From assembly GCF_003073045.1 (NCBI RefSeq), contig NC_037593.1:20205027-20269026 (forward strand): DNA of 64,000 bases, written 5' to 3'. The notes under the pieces are model-generated. The model was not told the DNA's origin. It did no database searches and was given only the letters and a program-made list of their open reading frames with translations. Below are positions 22,309 to 33,916 of this stretch, one piece after another. Position 1 is the stretch's first letter. Each line of letters starts with the position of its first letter. The stretch comes from Pomacea canaliculata (lineage: Eukaryota; Mollusca; Gastropoda; Architaenioglossa; Ampullariidae). A program made the position numbers and the translations under genes.

Positions 22309-24330
22309 ATGATGAAGACCTCGGTTCTTCTTCTGACTTGTGTCTTTCTTGCGCTGCTTTGTGTGTGTGTGCTGCATGCCTACGCGTTGCATCCAGGTAA
22401 ACACTCTTTCTTTCTCGAGTGTGCTTACACATTGCTTCCTTTGTTTACAAAGCATTATAAATAAGAAAAAGTTATTAAAACATTGAAGTTCTTTATATTT
22501 AGGGATACCAATATTTCATGTAAAATGTGAATTAATGTAAGTTAATTATATTATGCATGGATACTAATTATTTAATGACTTATATATATATATACAATAT
22601 TCATGGTGTCGAATGGCTTGTTGTATATCTTTGCTTGTATTTGCGTGTATATATGATCGCTTGGTGACTTGGCTTGATACATGTATGTCTGTACTTGTGC
22701 ATATACTTGATTGTAGGATGACTAATGGTTTGATGACTATCTGTATTTGTACTGTATGTATACATACATGAAAGTCTAGTTGTGTGCATGATAAATATGC
22801 ATTCAACATTGTGTATTAGCATATTGTACCATAGTATGAAACTGGGCCAGTAACCTGATCATTAAGGAATATAATTATTATCTCTTTGAGTGTTCGCGTG
22901 CAAGAATGCGAAGTTTTGGATGAGACTAGTTTTTCACAGATCTTTACTACTAATGTCAAAGGTGAACCTTTGCTTAATTATCTGTGTGTGTGTGTGTGTG
23001 TTTGCGCGCGCATGCGAAGAAGTAGCTATCAAAAAATAACTGACTGCTTAACGATTGCAGACTTAGAATCAGACGAACGCTGTATCAGGATGGCAGGAAG
23101 ATGCCAGTGGGACCACTTACCATGCCCTGGCAGGCATGTTTCTGGTTTTTGCGCTGGTCCTCCCAACAGAAAGTGCTGTCTCCCACATGGTGAGTAAACG
23201 ATGGCAGTCTTTGAAATTGAAAAACGTCAGTGAAGCAGACGTGAGATTAATGTTATGATGTGTTGAAAGCAACGACACGCTACACTGATAATACACTAAC
23301 TGTACAAAATTTTGTATTATGCAAGTAAGCAGTACGTGTCTGTCTAGCTATGCTCCTTTCTTACAACAAAAAGTACTTTGTGTTCATATTTATTGAGTTG
23401 CAAGTCAGATCCTTATGTTGGACATTTAGAAACAAATTGCGTAGCGTGGCATCCCAGAGTAGGGTGAGGGTTGTCTCTCTGGAAAACTAAAAAAGCCAGC
23501 GGGTCATACATTGTATCTCATCTTGCCAGCAACTCAATATCCAGCCTGCATATATACATTACAAACAAAAAATTATTTTATTTTATTTTATTTTATTTCA
23601 TTTTTCAAGCAAAAATCAAACAAAATGCCCACGCAGTTTTGTGAAATTAATTAATCTTACATTACCAATAGAATTAAACGCTGGTTTAAGCTTAGCTCAG
23701 GAATCTTTATTTGTAGTTTAATCATATATTGTAACTAATGAACATGAAACGCTGGTGTAGTACATACGGGGAACATATTTGTCCGCGTTGCATTCCCAGA
23801 AGCCCTTGCGTGACGTCATCTGTATAAAGCGCCATTTTAACAGAAAATTTATTCTATTTGATTCATTGAAATAAATGCACAAATCATTTTTATAAATTTA
23901 TAATTTTATTTTTTATTTTTACGTTTTATTTTCTACTTATTCGATTCTATTATTTGTTTTGTTTTACTTTGTTGCTACTTTTTGACATTTTTCTTACATT
24001 GTCGGGATGTTGATCTTGTTGTAAATATTACGAATGTCACTACACACAAACTCTTCAAGAAACAGGCGAGCCCTCTTTATGATTAAATCATTATCCTTTC
24101 CTCGGCTAGAAGCGATCATCGTGAAGCAGACAGAAAAGACAACGACTAATGTTTCGCCAACAGGTACAGTCAGCACTTGTCTTAGTATTGCTGGTCACTG
24201 ATGCTTGTATCACGTGACATCTCGTCACATCTACTAATACTGCTTACGTCACATAACGCACTCTGTTGTATGTGTTACATCATGTCAGGTAACATTTGTT
24301 TCAGGCTGGAAAAGATCCTCAATGAACTGA
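22309..24330 (+). CDS. Secreted defensin-like cysteine-rich peptide, gene B
   Basis: Exons 22309-22396, 23061-23189 and 24305-24330, phase-1 introns, good splice sites (AG|GTAAAC, ATTGCAG, G|GTGAGT, TTTCAG). The product is 80 residues: signal peptide MMKTSVLLLTCVFLALLCVC, an acidic N-terminal mature segment DLESDER, then the six cysteines in the same C-x6-C-x6-C-x8-C-x7-CC spacing with GRCQWDHLPC and GPPNRKCC, ending GWKRSSMN. An upstream acceptor (exon from 24289) would give a 110-residue form ending ...CELEVPR at 24404, adding three cysteines. Only gene B stays open there, because it lacks one T that the other copies have. Mature net charge is about +3. The function is inferred to be host defence, as for gene A. 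Confidence 0.75.
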
Positions 24331-25265
24331 TTGAGAGAAGAGAGTCCAGTTCACCCGAACTGTGTACTAAGCACCTGGGGTGTGAATTGGAAGTTCCGCG
24401 ATAGTGTCGCTCTTCCCGTCTTGTTTGTGTTTGCCTCAAGTTCGTAATGTTATCGAAATATAGTAGAATCTGCATATTTAGACAACCCTAGGACTCTATC
24501 AGCTGATACAGAAGTAAATATGTCTTGAAAACATTTTTTTCGGAGAAAAATGCTGGCACTTAAGAGTTTGATGCAATGTAAATTGTAAAATTGACTCAAC
24601 CACGAACTATTATCTCCTATATACGTCCATGCTCTGACGACACGATTCTCATTCATATCTACACTGAACCGCGTGCAATGTCCATATAGTGTTCACGGAG
24701 TTTGTACAGATATAATTTAAGTCAAAAAAGTACAAATCAAATAACATATTTCAATACTCTAAATACGTGACTGAATAAACAAGTAGAACATCACATCCTG
24801 GCCGTTTGTTGGTTTTATGGTATTTGGTTTATTGTCACGCTGAAGTTTTGTATGTATTCTATTCATCTCATTGATTTCTGTGAATTAAATGCCTTTTATA
24901 TTTTTGATTTGATTGTTAACTTTTCTTCCTGTACCAGCTTCCAAATTAAAACCCTGAAAAATTAAAGTTTCTTTGTTGGACGTGTACATGCGCTGATGTA
25001 GAAAGGCGGACTGACCGATGTTGCAATTACCTAATCAAGATATTCAAAATTTTGTGTCTTTAAATCTATAGAAAACCTGTATAAGATGACTAGAGGACTA
25101 GAAAGGAGATTTTAGATAAAATTTATAAAATAAAAAATGTAAGATAAATACACACGTCTACTATCTAGACTGAATCAAAACTGAGGTAACCACACATTAT
25201 AAGCTTCTGCTTTTAGTGGAACCCATACTGTGTTTTATATCAATAAAGCTTTGCACAAACAAGAA
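24331..25265 (+). repeat. Unit B downstream repeat
   Basis: The 3' UTR and tail match unit A (with both of its insertions removed) and units C and D. AATAAA occurs at about 24774 and 25243. It ends abruptly after TTTGCACAAACAAG, joining the pogo helix-turn-helix sequence of unit C; the last part of the tail and the left transposon end are missing. Confidence 0.7.
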
Positions 25266-25693
25266 AATTCGCAATTTCCACTTTCTTCCTGTCTCCCTTG
25301 TCGACGGCTGTGATGACTGTAACTGTTTCTGCGATTGACAACGTTGTCAGCTGACTCTACCACTTGCCATGTGCGCGCCACGTACAGCACGGACACAACA
25401 ACACCGACACCAACTGTAGTCAGTGCTCGTCCCGATAAGAGACTGACAAAGATGAAATGAAAATGGTGTAAAAGCCTCTTTCTTGAGACAGTTTACAACA
25501 AAGCTTGGAACATAGTTTCAACAGTTTGAGATATAGTTGCGTCTGGCTGGTGATAACTCAAAATTCGACTAACGGAGGTTGGAAGCCAACAAATCTTAAA
25601 TACATTGGTCTTATGGAATTTGGCGGGAACTAACAATTAATTCGACATAGGGAGGTTTTCGACTTAGTGAAGGTGGACTTATCGAGGTCCGAC
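25266..25693 (-). mobile_element. pogo element fragment at the start of unit C
   Basis: Starts inside the helix-turn-helix domain and runs through the non-coding part to the right end TTATCGAGGTCCGAC next to the TATA box. The left end is missing. It includes a TTAAATACATTGGTCTTATG segment shared with unit D. Confidence 0.75.
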
Positions 25694-25701
25694 TATATAA
25701 G
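25694..25701 (+). promoter_or_regulatory. TATA box of peptide gene C
   Basis: TATATAAG directly after the pogo end, again 68 nt before the ATG. Confidence 0.75.
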
Positions 25702-25761
25702 CAGACACCTTTGTAAACAGTGCTTTGTACTGTAAGCTCAGAAAGGAGCAACAACTAGTTG

Positions 25762-27280
25762 ATGATGAAGACCTCGGTTCTTCTTCTGACTTGTGTCTTT
25801 CTTGTGCTGCTTTGTGTGTGTGTGTGCTGCCTGCCCACGAGCATAATGGAGGTAAACACTCTTTGTATATGCATGTATCTGGGATAGCTGGATTTTGAGC
25901 AAGAGTTCGGACAGCCAACAGCAAGAAAAATAAGAAAGTCATACAGATAGAACCCTGCTTACGAAGTCTATCTCAGTAAACTTTATTTGACCCTTGAATT
26001 TTCGGGAGAAGGAACAATCGAGAAGTGACCTCCTCTACATGATGATGATGAGGAGGATACGTTTCGTGCACCCAGCAACACATTTTGACCACCTGTTGCC
26101 TTCCAAGTGATTATAAGCATGGAGGGTTTCTTTGTGTGTGATATGGCCGAGACCAGTAACATCTGTCGTTATGGAGCAGAATTTACTTACCTTCTGTCAA
26201 ATTCTAATTGAGTGATTTTATTTTCGTTTTAAAAGGAGTCACAAAGCTGTCTTGCTGCATATAAAACTGTGTGGCATTTAATGATGTTGATATAGAGGAG
26301 TGTGTGGAATTTAATGATTTCAGTATTGTTGTTGGCATTGCAGGTTCAGTTTATGTCTCTTGCACGTTGAGAAATATTTCATAGCCGGAGAGCTGTTTAA
26401 CGTTTGGATGACTGTACGGGTCTTTCATACAGATTTCACATTAAAGTATATCGTGGCGACGCAAATAACATTAACAGTAAAAATACTCACAGACAGAAGA
26501 AAATAAACACAGAGGCTAACGGAGTCGGAAAGTCTTACCCATAAAAAGACTTTATTTTTTAGGATTTAGAAAACATCCTTACAAAGATCTTCTGTAAATT
26601 CTTCAGTTATTTGTTTGTACGTTAACTTTGGAAAGATTTACATGCAAGTAAAAAATTAATGATGGAATAATGTCTAATGATACCAGATAATGATACGTTC
26701 AAGATAAGACTTGCCGAATTCAAAGTAATCCACCCTTTCCATTCTCAAGATACACACCCACAAACATCAGCATGTACCGGTCAAGGCCACTCGCACAGAC
26801 GTCAGAGTTGTACATAGCGAGTCAACAGGGGCTGAGAACCAATTAAACCTATTTCCTTTATTTCTTATGGGAAAAACTGATTCGGATAACGAACATTTCG
26901 GATAACGAACAACTTTCCAGAACGGATTATGTTCGTTAACCGAGGTTCCACTGTAATGTCCTTTCCTCGGCTAGAAGGGCTCATCGTGAAGCAGACAGAA
27001 AAGACAACGACTAATGTTTCACCAACAGGTACAGTCAGCACTTGTCTTAGTATTGCTGGTCACTGATGCTTGTATCACGTGACATCTTGTCACATCTACT
27101 AATACTGCTTACGTCACATAACGCACTCTGTTGTATGTGTTACATCATGTCAGGTAACATTTGTTTCAGTCTGGTAAAAGATCCTCAATGAACTGATTGA
27201 GAGAAGAGAGTCCAGTCCACCCGAACTGTGTACTAAGCACCTGGGGTGTGAGTCGGCAGTTCCGCGATAGTGTCGCTCTT
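25762..27280 (+). pseudogene. Peptide gene C, cysteine exon lost
   Basis: Promoter and exon 1 (25762-25851) are present. Exon 1 has two extra bases in its GT run, so it reads VCVCCLPTSIME and ends at GAG|GTAAAC in phase 0 instead of phase 1. After about 15 bases of intron the sequence becomes unrelated to the array until about 26956, where intron 2 resumes; the cysteine exon is gone. The exon 3 region (from 27170, TCTGGTAAAAG) remains. The gap is filled by about 80 bases of unknown origin and a pogo-like element. No functional peptide is expected. Confidence 0.75.
25944..26953. mobile_element. pogo/Tigger-like element, CAGTGGAACCTCGG family
   Basis: The right end (GTTCGTTAACCGAGGTTCCACTG) is followed by TA; the diverged left end CAGATAGAACCCTGCTTACG is preceded by TA at 25942. 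The inner right side has the ATTTCTTATGGGAAAA and GATAACGAAC repeats seen in such elements. It is 1010 bp long with no transposase motif. It lies where gene C lost its cysteine exon. Confidence 0.6.
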
Positions 27281-28219
27281 CCCGTCTTGTGTGTGTTTGC
27301 CAGAAGTTGGTAATGTTATCGAAATGTAGTAGAATCTGCATATTTAGACAACCCTAGAACTCTATCAGCTGAGACAGACGTTAATATTTTTTGAAAACAT
27401 TCTTTCGGGAAAAAATCCTCTCTCTTAAGAGTTTGGTGCAATGTAAATTTACTCAACCACGAACTGATATCTCCTATATACGTCCATGCTCTGACGACAC
27501 GATTCTCATGCATATCTACACTGAACCGCGTGCAATGTCCATATAGTGTTCACAGAGTTTGTACAGACATAATTTAAGTCAAAAAAGTACAAATCAACTA
27601 ACATATTTCAATACTCTAAATACGTGACTGAATAAACAAGTAGAACATCACATCCTGGCCGCTTGTTGGTTTTATGGTATTTGGTTTATTGTCACGCTGA
27701 AGTTTTGTATGTATTCTATTCATCTCATTGATTTCCGTGCATTAAATGCCTTTTATATTTTCGATTTGTTTGTTAACTTTTCTTCCTGTACCAGCTTCCA
27801 AATTAAAACCATGAAAAATTCAAGTTTCTTTGTTGGACGTGTACATGCGCTGATGTAGGAAAGCAGACTGACCGATGTTGCAATTACCTAATCAAGATAT
27901 TCAAAATTTTGTGTCTTTAAATCTATAGAAAACCTGTATAAGCTGTGATGACTAAAAAGGAGACTTTATATAAAATTTCTAAACTAGTAAAATTTAAGAT
28001 AAATACACACGTCTACTATCTAGACTGAATCAAAACTGAGATGACCACACATTATAAGTTTATGTTTTTAGTGGCACCCATACTGTATTTTATATCAATA
28101 AAGCTTTGTACAAACAAGCAACAATTCAAAACTGATTACACATTGCTGAATCAAAATACTACTTCTCTAGAAGTTACAAGTATACGACAAGACACTCGAC
28201 ACTTGTGAATGTAATGTCA
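27281..28219 (+). repeat. Unit C downstream repeat
   Basis: Closely matches the tails of units A, B and D, with AATAAA at about 27631 and 28096. It ends at GAATGTAATGTCAA, where it joins the pogo fragment of unit D. Confidence 0.7.
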
Positions 28220-28563
28220 ACGTTGTCAGCTGACTCTACCACTTGCCATGTGCGCGCCACGTACAGCACGGACACAACAACACCGACACCAACTGTAGTC
28301 AGTGCTCGTCCCGATAAGAGACTGACAAAGATGAAATGAAAATATTGTAAAAGCGTCTTTCTTGAGACAGTTTGCAACAGTTTGAGACATAGTTGCGTCT
28401 GGCTGGTGATAACTCAAAATTCGACTCACGGGGGTTGGAAGCCAACAAATCTTGGAATTAAGATCTTAAATACATTGGTCTTATGGAATTTGGCGGGAAC
28501 TAACAATTAATTCGATATAGGGAGGTTTTCGACTCAGGGAAGGTGGACTTATCAAGGTCTGAC
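28220..28563 (-). mobile_element. pogo element fragment at the start of unit D
   Basis: Begins at CGTTGTCAGCTGACTC, just upstream (minus strand) of the helix-turn-helix domain, and continues to the right end GGACTTATCAAGGTCTGAC at the TATA box. It is shorter at its left side than the fragment in unit C, so the two unit junctions differ. Confidence 0.75.
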
Positions 28564-28571
28564 TATATAAG
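28564..28571 (+). promoter_or_regulatory. TATA box of peptide gene D
   Basis: TATATAAG directly after the pogo end, 68 nt before the ATG. Confidence 0.8.
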
Positions 28572-28631
28572 CAGACACCTTTGTAAACAGTGCGTGGTAC
28601 TGTAAGCTCAGAAAGGAGCAACAACAAGTTG

Positions 28632-30833
28632 ATGATGAAGACCTCGGTTCTTCTTCTGACTTGTGTCTTTCTTGTGCTGCTTTGTGTGTGTTTGCTGCCT
28701 GCCTACCAGTCGCCTCGAGGTAAGCACTCTTTCTCGAGTGTGCTTATACATTGCTTCCTTTGTTTACAAAGTATTATAAATAAGTAAAAGTTATTCAAAC
28801 ATTGTAGTTCTTTATATTTAGGGATACCAATATTTCATATAAAATGTTAATTAATGTAAGTTTATTATATGATGCATGAAGACTAATTATTTAATGACTA
28901 CAGATATATATATACACCATATTCATGGTGTCGAATGGCTTGTTGTATATCCTTGCTTGTATTTGCGTGTATACATGATGGTATGGTGACTTGGCTTGAT
29001 ACATGTATGTGTCTGTACTTGTGCATATGCATGATTGTAGGATGACTAATTGTTTGATGACTATCTGTATTTGTACTGTATACAGGGCTTCTGCTTACGC
29101 AAAAAATTGCGTACTGTACGCATTAAAAGTTCGGAGGACCCCTTCAATTTTCGTCAATGGGGTCCCATTCAAATTCGGGCGAAGAACAGGCACCCCTTAA
29201 AAATCTGAAGAAGGGGTCCCTGGGACCCCAACGAATTTAGCCTTAGCAGAAGCCCTGGTATATATACATACATGAAACTTTAGTTGTGTGCATGATAAAT
29301 ATGAATTCAACGTTGTGTATTAGCATGTTGTACCATAGTATGAAATTGGGCCAGAAGCCTGATCATTAAGGAATATAATTATTATCTCTTTGAGTGTTCA
29401 CGCGCAAGAATGCGAAGTTTTGGATGAGACTAGTTTTTCACAGATCTTTACTACGAATGTCAAAGTGAACCCTTGCCTATCTGTGTGTGTGTTCGCGCGC
29501 GCATGCGAAGAAATAGTTATCGAAAAATATCTGACTGCTTAACGATTGCAGTCTACGGGTCAGACAGACAATGTATCGGGTTGAAAGGAAGATGCCAGTT
29601 TGACCACTTACGTTGCTATGGCAGGCATGTTTCTGGTTATTGCGATGGTCCTCCCAACAGAAGGTGCTGTCTCCCACGTGGTGAGTAAACGATAGCAGTT
29701 ACTGTTATGATGTATTGAGAACAAGGACACGCTACACTGATAATACATTAACTGTACTAAACTTTGTATTATGCAAGTAAGCAGTATGTGTATCTCTAGC
29801 TATGCTGCTTTCTTACAAGAAAAAGTGTTTCGTGTTTAGATATGTTAAGTTACAAGTCAGATCCTTACGGTGGACATTTAGAAACAAATTGCATAGCAAG
29901 GCATCCCAGAGTAGGGTGAGGGTTGTCTCTCTGGAAAACTAAAATAGCCTGCGGGTCTTATCTTGTATCTCATCTTGCTAGCAACTCAATATTTGCCCTG
30001 AATATATACATTACAAGCAAAGAATTGTTTTATTTTATTTAATTTTTAAAGCAAAAATAAAACAAAATACACAAGCAGTTTTGTAAAATTAATTAATCTT
30101 CCGTTACCAATAGTGTACTTCCAACTAATAGGCGAAATGTTATCAAGCAATGTTTGAGTTCTTCTTTACAACTGGTTTAAGTTGAGCTCAGGAATCTTTA
30201 TTTGTAGCTTAATCATATACTGTAACTAATGAACATCAAAGACTTTTGTTTGAACCCGTAACTAAAGACGAACAGCATTTTGCTTTCAATAAACATTTCA
30301 TATATACAAGTCTTTATGAGTAACAATTTTAACTGAAAATTTATTCTATTCGATTACTTGAAATAAATGTGTTATTATTATTTAAAATGTACAAATCATT
30401 TTTATGAATTTATAATTTTATTGTTTATTTTTACGTTTTATTTTCTACTTATTCGATTCTGTTATTTGTTTTGTTTTACTTTGTTGCTCCTTTTTTACAT
30501 TTTTTTTTTTTTTTTTTTGACATTGTCGGGATTTTGATCTCGTTGTAAACATCACGTATGTAACTACACACAAACTCTTCAAGAAACAGGCGAGTCCTCT
30601 TTATGATTAAATTAGCCTCGGCTAGAAAGGCTAATCGTATCGTGAAGCATACAGAAAAGACAACGACTAATGTTTCGCCAACAGGTACAGTCAGCACTTG
30701 TCTTAGTATTGCTGGTCACTGATGCTTGTATCACGTGACATCTCGTCACATCTACTAATACTGCTTACGTCACATAACGCACTCTGTTGCTTGTGTTACA
30801 TCATGTCAGGTAACATTTGTTTCAGTCTGGTAA
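28632..30833 (+). CDS. Secreted defensin-like cysteine-rich peptide, gene D
   Basis: Exons 28632-28719, 29552-29680 and 30826-30833, phase-1 introns. The product is 74 residues: signal peptide MMKTSVLLLTCVFLVLLCVC, mature start near YQSPR, then VYGSDRQC, GRCQFDHLRC, YGRHVSGYC and GPPNRRCC in the array's six-cysteine spacing, ending LPRVW. It is the most basic copy (mature net charge about +5). With the upstream acceptor (exon from 30810) it would end NICFSLVKDPQ (84 residues). Intron 1 carries a 175-bp MITE that the other copies lack. The promoter is the pogo-fused type. The function is inferred from signal peptide, charge and cysteine pattern only. Confidence 0.75.
29083..29257. mobile_element. 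Small hAT-like MITE in intron 1 of gene D
   Basis: Inverted ends CAGGGCTTCTGCTTA and ...CTTAGCAGAAGCCCTG; absent from the same place in genes A and B, where TGTACTGTATGTATACATAC is continuous. Flanks are TA-rich (ACTGTATA and GTATATAT), so an 8-bp duplication is plausible but not clear. Confidence 0.7.
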
Positions 30834-30847
30834 AAGATCCGCAATGA

Positions 30848-32211
30848 ACTGATTGAGAGAAGAGAGTCCAGTCCACCCGAACTGTGTACTAAGCACCTGG
30901 GGTGTGAATCGGCAGTTCCGCGATAGTGTCGCTCTTCCCGTCTTGTGTGTGTTTGCCAGAAGTTGGTAATGTTATCGAAATGTGGGAAAATCTGCATCTT
31001 TAGACAACCCTAGAACTCTATCAGCTGACACAGACGTAAATATGTCTTGAAAACATTCTTTCGAAAAAAAAAAATGCTGGCACTAAAGAGTTTGATGGAA
31101 TGTAAATATACTCAACCACGAACTGGTATCTCCTATATACGTCCATGCTCTGACAACACGATTCTCATTCATATCTATGCTGAACCGCGTGCAATGTCCA
31201 TATAATGTTCACGGAGTTTGTACAGATATAATTTAAGTCAAAAAAGTACAAATCAACTAACATATTTCAATACTCTAAATACGTGACTGAATAAACAAGT
31301 AGAACATCACATCCTGGTCGCTTGTTGGTTTTATGGTATTTTGTTGTCACGCTCAAGTTTTGTATGTATTCTATTCATCTCATTGATTTCTGTCAGTTAA
31401 ATGCCTTTTATATTTTTGATTTGATTGTTAACTTTTCTTCCTGTACCAGCTTCCAAATTAAAACCATGAAAAATTCAAGTTTCTTTGTTGGACGTTTACA
31501 TGCGCTGATGTAGGAAGGCAGACTGACCGATGTTGCAATCACCTAATCAAGATATTCAAAATTTTATGTCTTTAAATCTATAGAAAACCTGTATAAGCTG
31601 TGATGACTAAAAAGGAGACTATATATAAAATTTCTAAAATTAAACAATGTAAGATAAATACACACGTCTACTATCTAGACTGAATCAAAACTGAGGTGAC
31701 CACACATTATAAGCTTATGCTTTTACTGGCACCCATACTGTGTTTTATATCAATAAAGCTTTGTACAAACAAGCAAAAAATCAAAACTGATTACACATTA
31801 CAAAATACTACTTCTCTAGAAGTTATAAGTATGAGACAAGACACTCGACACTTGTATGTATGATTGTAATGTCAAGAAATACGCTGATATAATTTTCCAT
31901 CAGAAAAATAATCCTCCAGACAAAAATTAAGCAAATGAATACTGTCATACACTTCTCTAGGGTTGTCACCACTCTTCTGCCAAATATCAATCATTAGCCT
32001 CATGAATAGTTATACTGGCAATCTAGATATTATTAACATATCTGACATACTCAGCTCCCTATCCATCCTAATCCCTTGCACACAAAAACACACAATTTGA
32101 TTGGTTGATCTTTGCTCCATCAAGGGTGTATGAGATAAAGAAATATCTGGGGATCTGTTTTTCTTCTGATTGCGAATAATAATAAAGATAAATTTCTATC
32201 CCAGCTCTTAG
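30848..32211 (+). repeat. Unit D downstream repeat
   Basis: Matches the tail of unit A past the point where B and C end, including the CACACAATTTGATTGG segment and GGTGTATGAGATA. It breaks at about 32211, and the matching sequence (GAGCAAGCTC, TTACAAATTATATTAAT) resumes at about 33920 after inserted sequences. Confidence 0.65.
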
Positions 32212-32369
32212 TGACCAGCCGCGGTAAAGTTGAAGAAAAATGAACAATTAGCAAAATAAACAACTGATCAATGCGTACGTGTCATCTACGGTGTCACCGA
32301 TCACCGCAACTAAAAAATATATCCATGGTATTCATATTGCCATGGCATAGTGTCGCACGAACTGTTTCA

Positions 32370-33480
32370 TCCTACACTTTGTGCGAGTTTGTTGCCTGTC
32401 TCGCGGTAAGTCGCTGCGATCTGCGCGGTTCGGACACGATAGGGACTGTCATTTCTGGTACTGTCATCTGACACCACAGACACTGTTACTTCTGGCACCA
32501 CAGGCATTGTCACAAGAGTTCTGTGGTGATGGTTTGGAAGAGTAGCATACCACCCTGGCGTTTCCTCTTCACTGTCGTCATCCTGAAGGTATGGCGCCTC
32601 CCGCAGTTGAATGTCCTTTATCTTGGAGTATACCAAATGATCGTCTAGGTACACAAGAAGGACTGAAATTAAACAGTTCGGCATGGTGGTCTGCATTAAC
32701 CTCTGGAAAGTGGCTGGTGTGGACGTCAGACCCATTGGCATCCTGGAACGGGCGTGTTGCCAGCGGCCCTAGCCAGTCCTTTTGTTGACAATGTCTTCTC
32801 AAGATGAGCTTCATGCACGGCTGCCTGTACTGCCTGCGCCACATCTGCGGTAGAGTCCATTATCCGATCAAGGACGTTCTTCCCTAGTAGAAGCGACACG
32901 CGCCTCCTGCGCTCACTTGTGACCACATCGACCAGGTCCTTGACCACCACGATAGGAACGTCCTCAGACGCTGGCCGTAAACATGTCCACCACCGCCACT
33001 CCTGAGTTTGTTTTAGCTGTAAGTCCTGTATGTGCCCTCGTGCCCACTCGTCAGTGACCGTCGTTACCTCACTGCCGGTGTCGAGCAACGCCATCACTCA
33101 ACTGCCATAAATGACAACTCCGCCGTCGGACACTTTCCAGTCAGGCCAGCTACACTTTATTTCCCTGTCATCCTGTTACGGACGACGGGGGCAGTCACTT
33201 TCCCTGACCGGTCGGGCTGCAGTCCTCCGTGATGGTGTTAATCGCCGCCACTTCGACGCTCTGCGCCGCCTTCTACCTCGCCTGCTTAAATTCTGGAGCT
33301 TCGCGGCGTATTCGTCGACCACCTCATCACGTTGCTGTGGCACTGATGTCGACATCTTTCCGTTCGCCGTACGCCTCCACTAGGACACCCAAGATCTTTC
33401 TCGGCGTATCTCTTGCGTCATGCGGAAGCATCAACACTCGACGTCTGGCAGGTCCCTCCAGCGAGCTCAAGATGTAACAC
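32370..33480 (-). mobile_element. Ty3/Gypsy-type LTR retrotransposon fossil, fragment
   Basis: Minus-strand fragments match the aspartic protease region (LLDTGSEVTTV) and the reverse transcriptase (MGLTSTPATFQRLM, VYLDDHLVYS) of Ty3/Gypsy elements. No LTRs, integrase or complete gag are seen. It is clearly broken, with several breaks, and looks old. It lies within the tail of repeat unit D. Confidence 0.7.
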
Positions 33481-33699
33481 GAGCCGCATTCTGACACATC
33501 GGGTTTATGGCGAGAGCTAACTCGACCTCTGTTTCAATCTCGTCGACACTCGTTGGTCCACCGGCAAACTACTGAAAGCGGACTAACTAGTATGCTCGTA
33601 GAGCCTCTGCCCACCCAACGGATAGCATCATGGTCCTCTCTATGTACTAATCTTCTGTCGTGGGCTTCTGCCCGTGATGAACAAATGTTTCTTTTTGTT

Positions 33700-33916
33700 C
33701 AGCAGTGCTTTTAGGCCCTTGGTCACCCAAGGTTTGTTGTTAGGATAAACATACACTGCCTTGATGGACTGGTGCAATCAACACTATTTTATTCCTCACT
33801 TTTACTCCTAACTGTGTGTTAAATGTCTGTATGGGTATGTGAGCAAAGACAAATTTCTGTCCTGGGTCTCCTGGGCAGACAATAAAGTCTGTTTTGATTT
33901 GATTTTTGATTTGATT
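33700..33916 (+). repeat. 3' end of a non-LTR element or SINE
   Basis: The segment ends with AATAAAGTCTG and short repeats of TTTTGATTTGA, a tail like that of CR1/L2-type LINEs and SINEs that borrow them. No coding part is visible. Confidence 0.4.

Noticed and set aside
24201-24404. 67-codon ORF in the gene B tail as an independent gene
   Set aside because: Its end is the alternative exon 3 frame of gene B; the upstream part is intron 2, and the frame is broken in the other copies.
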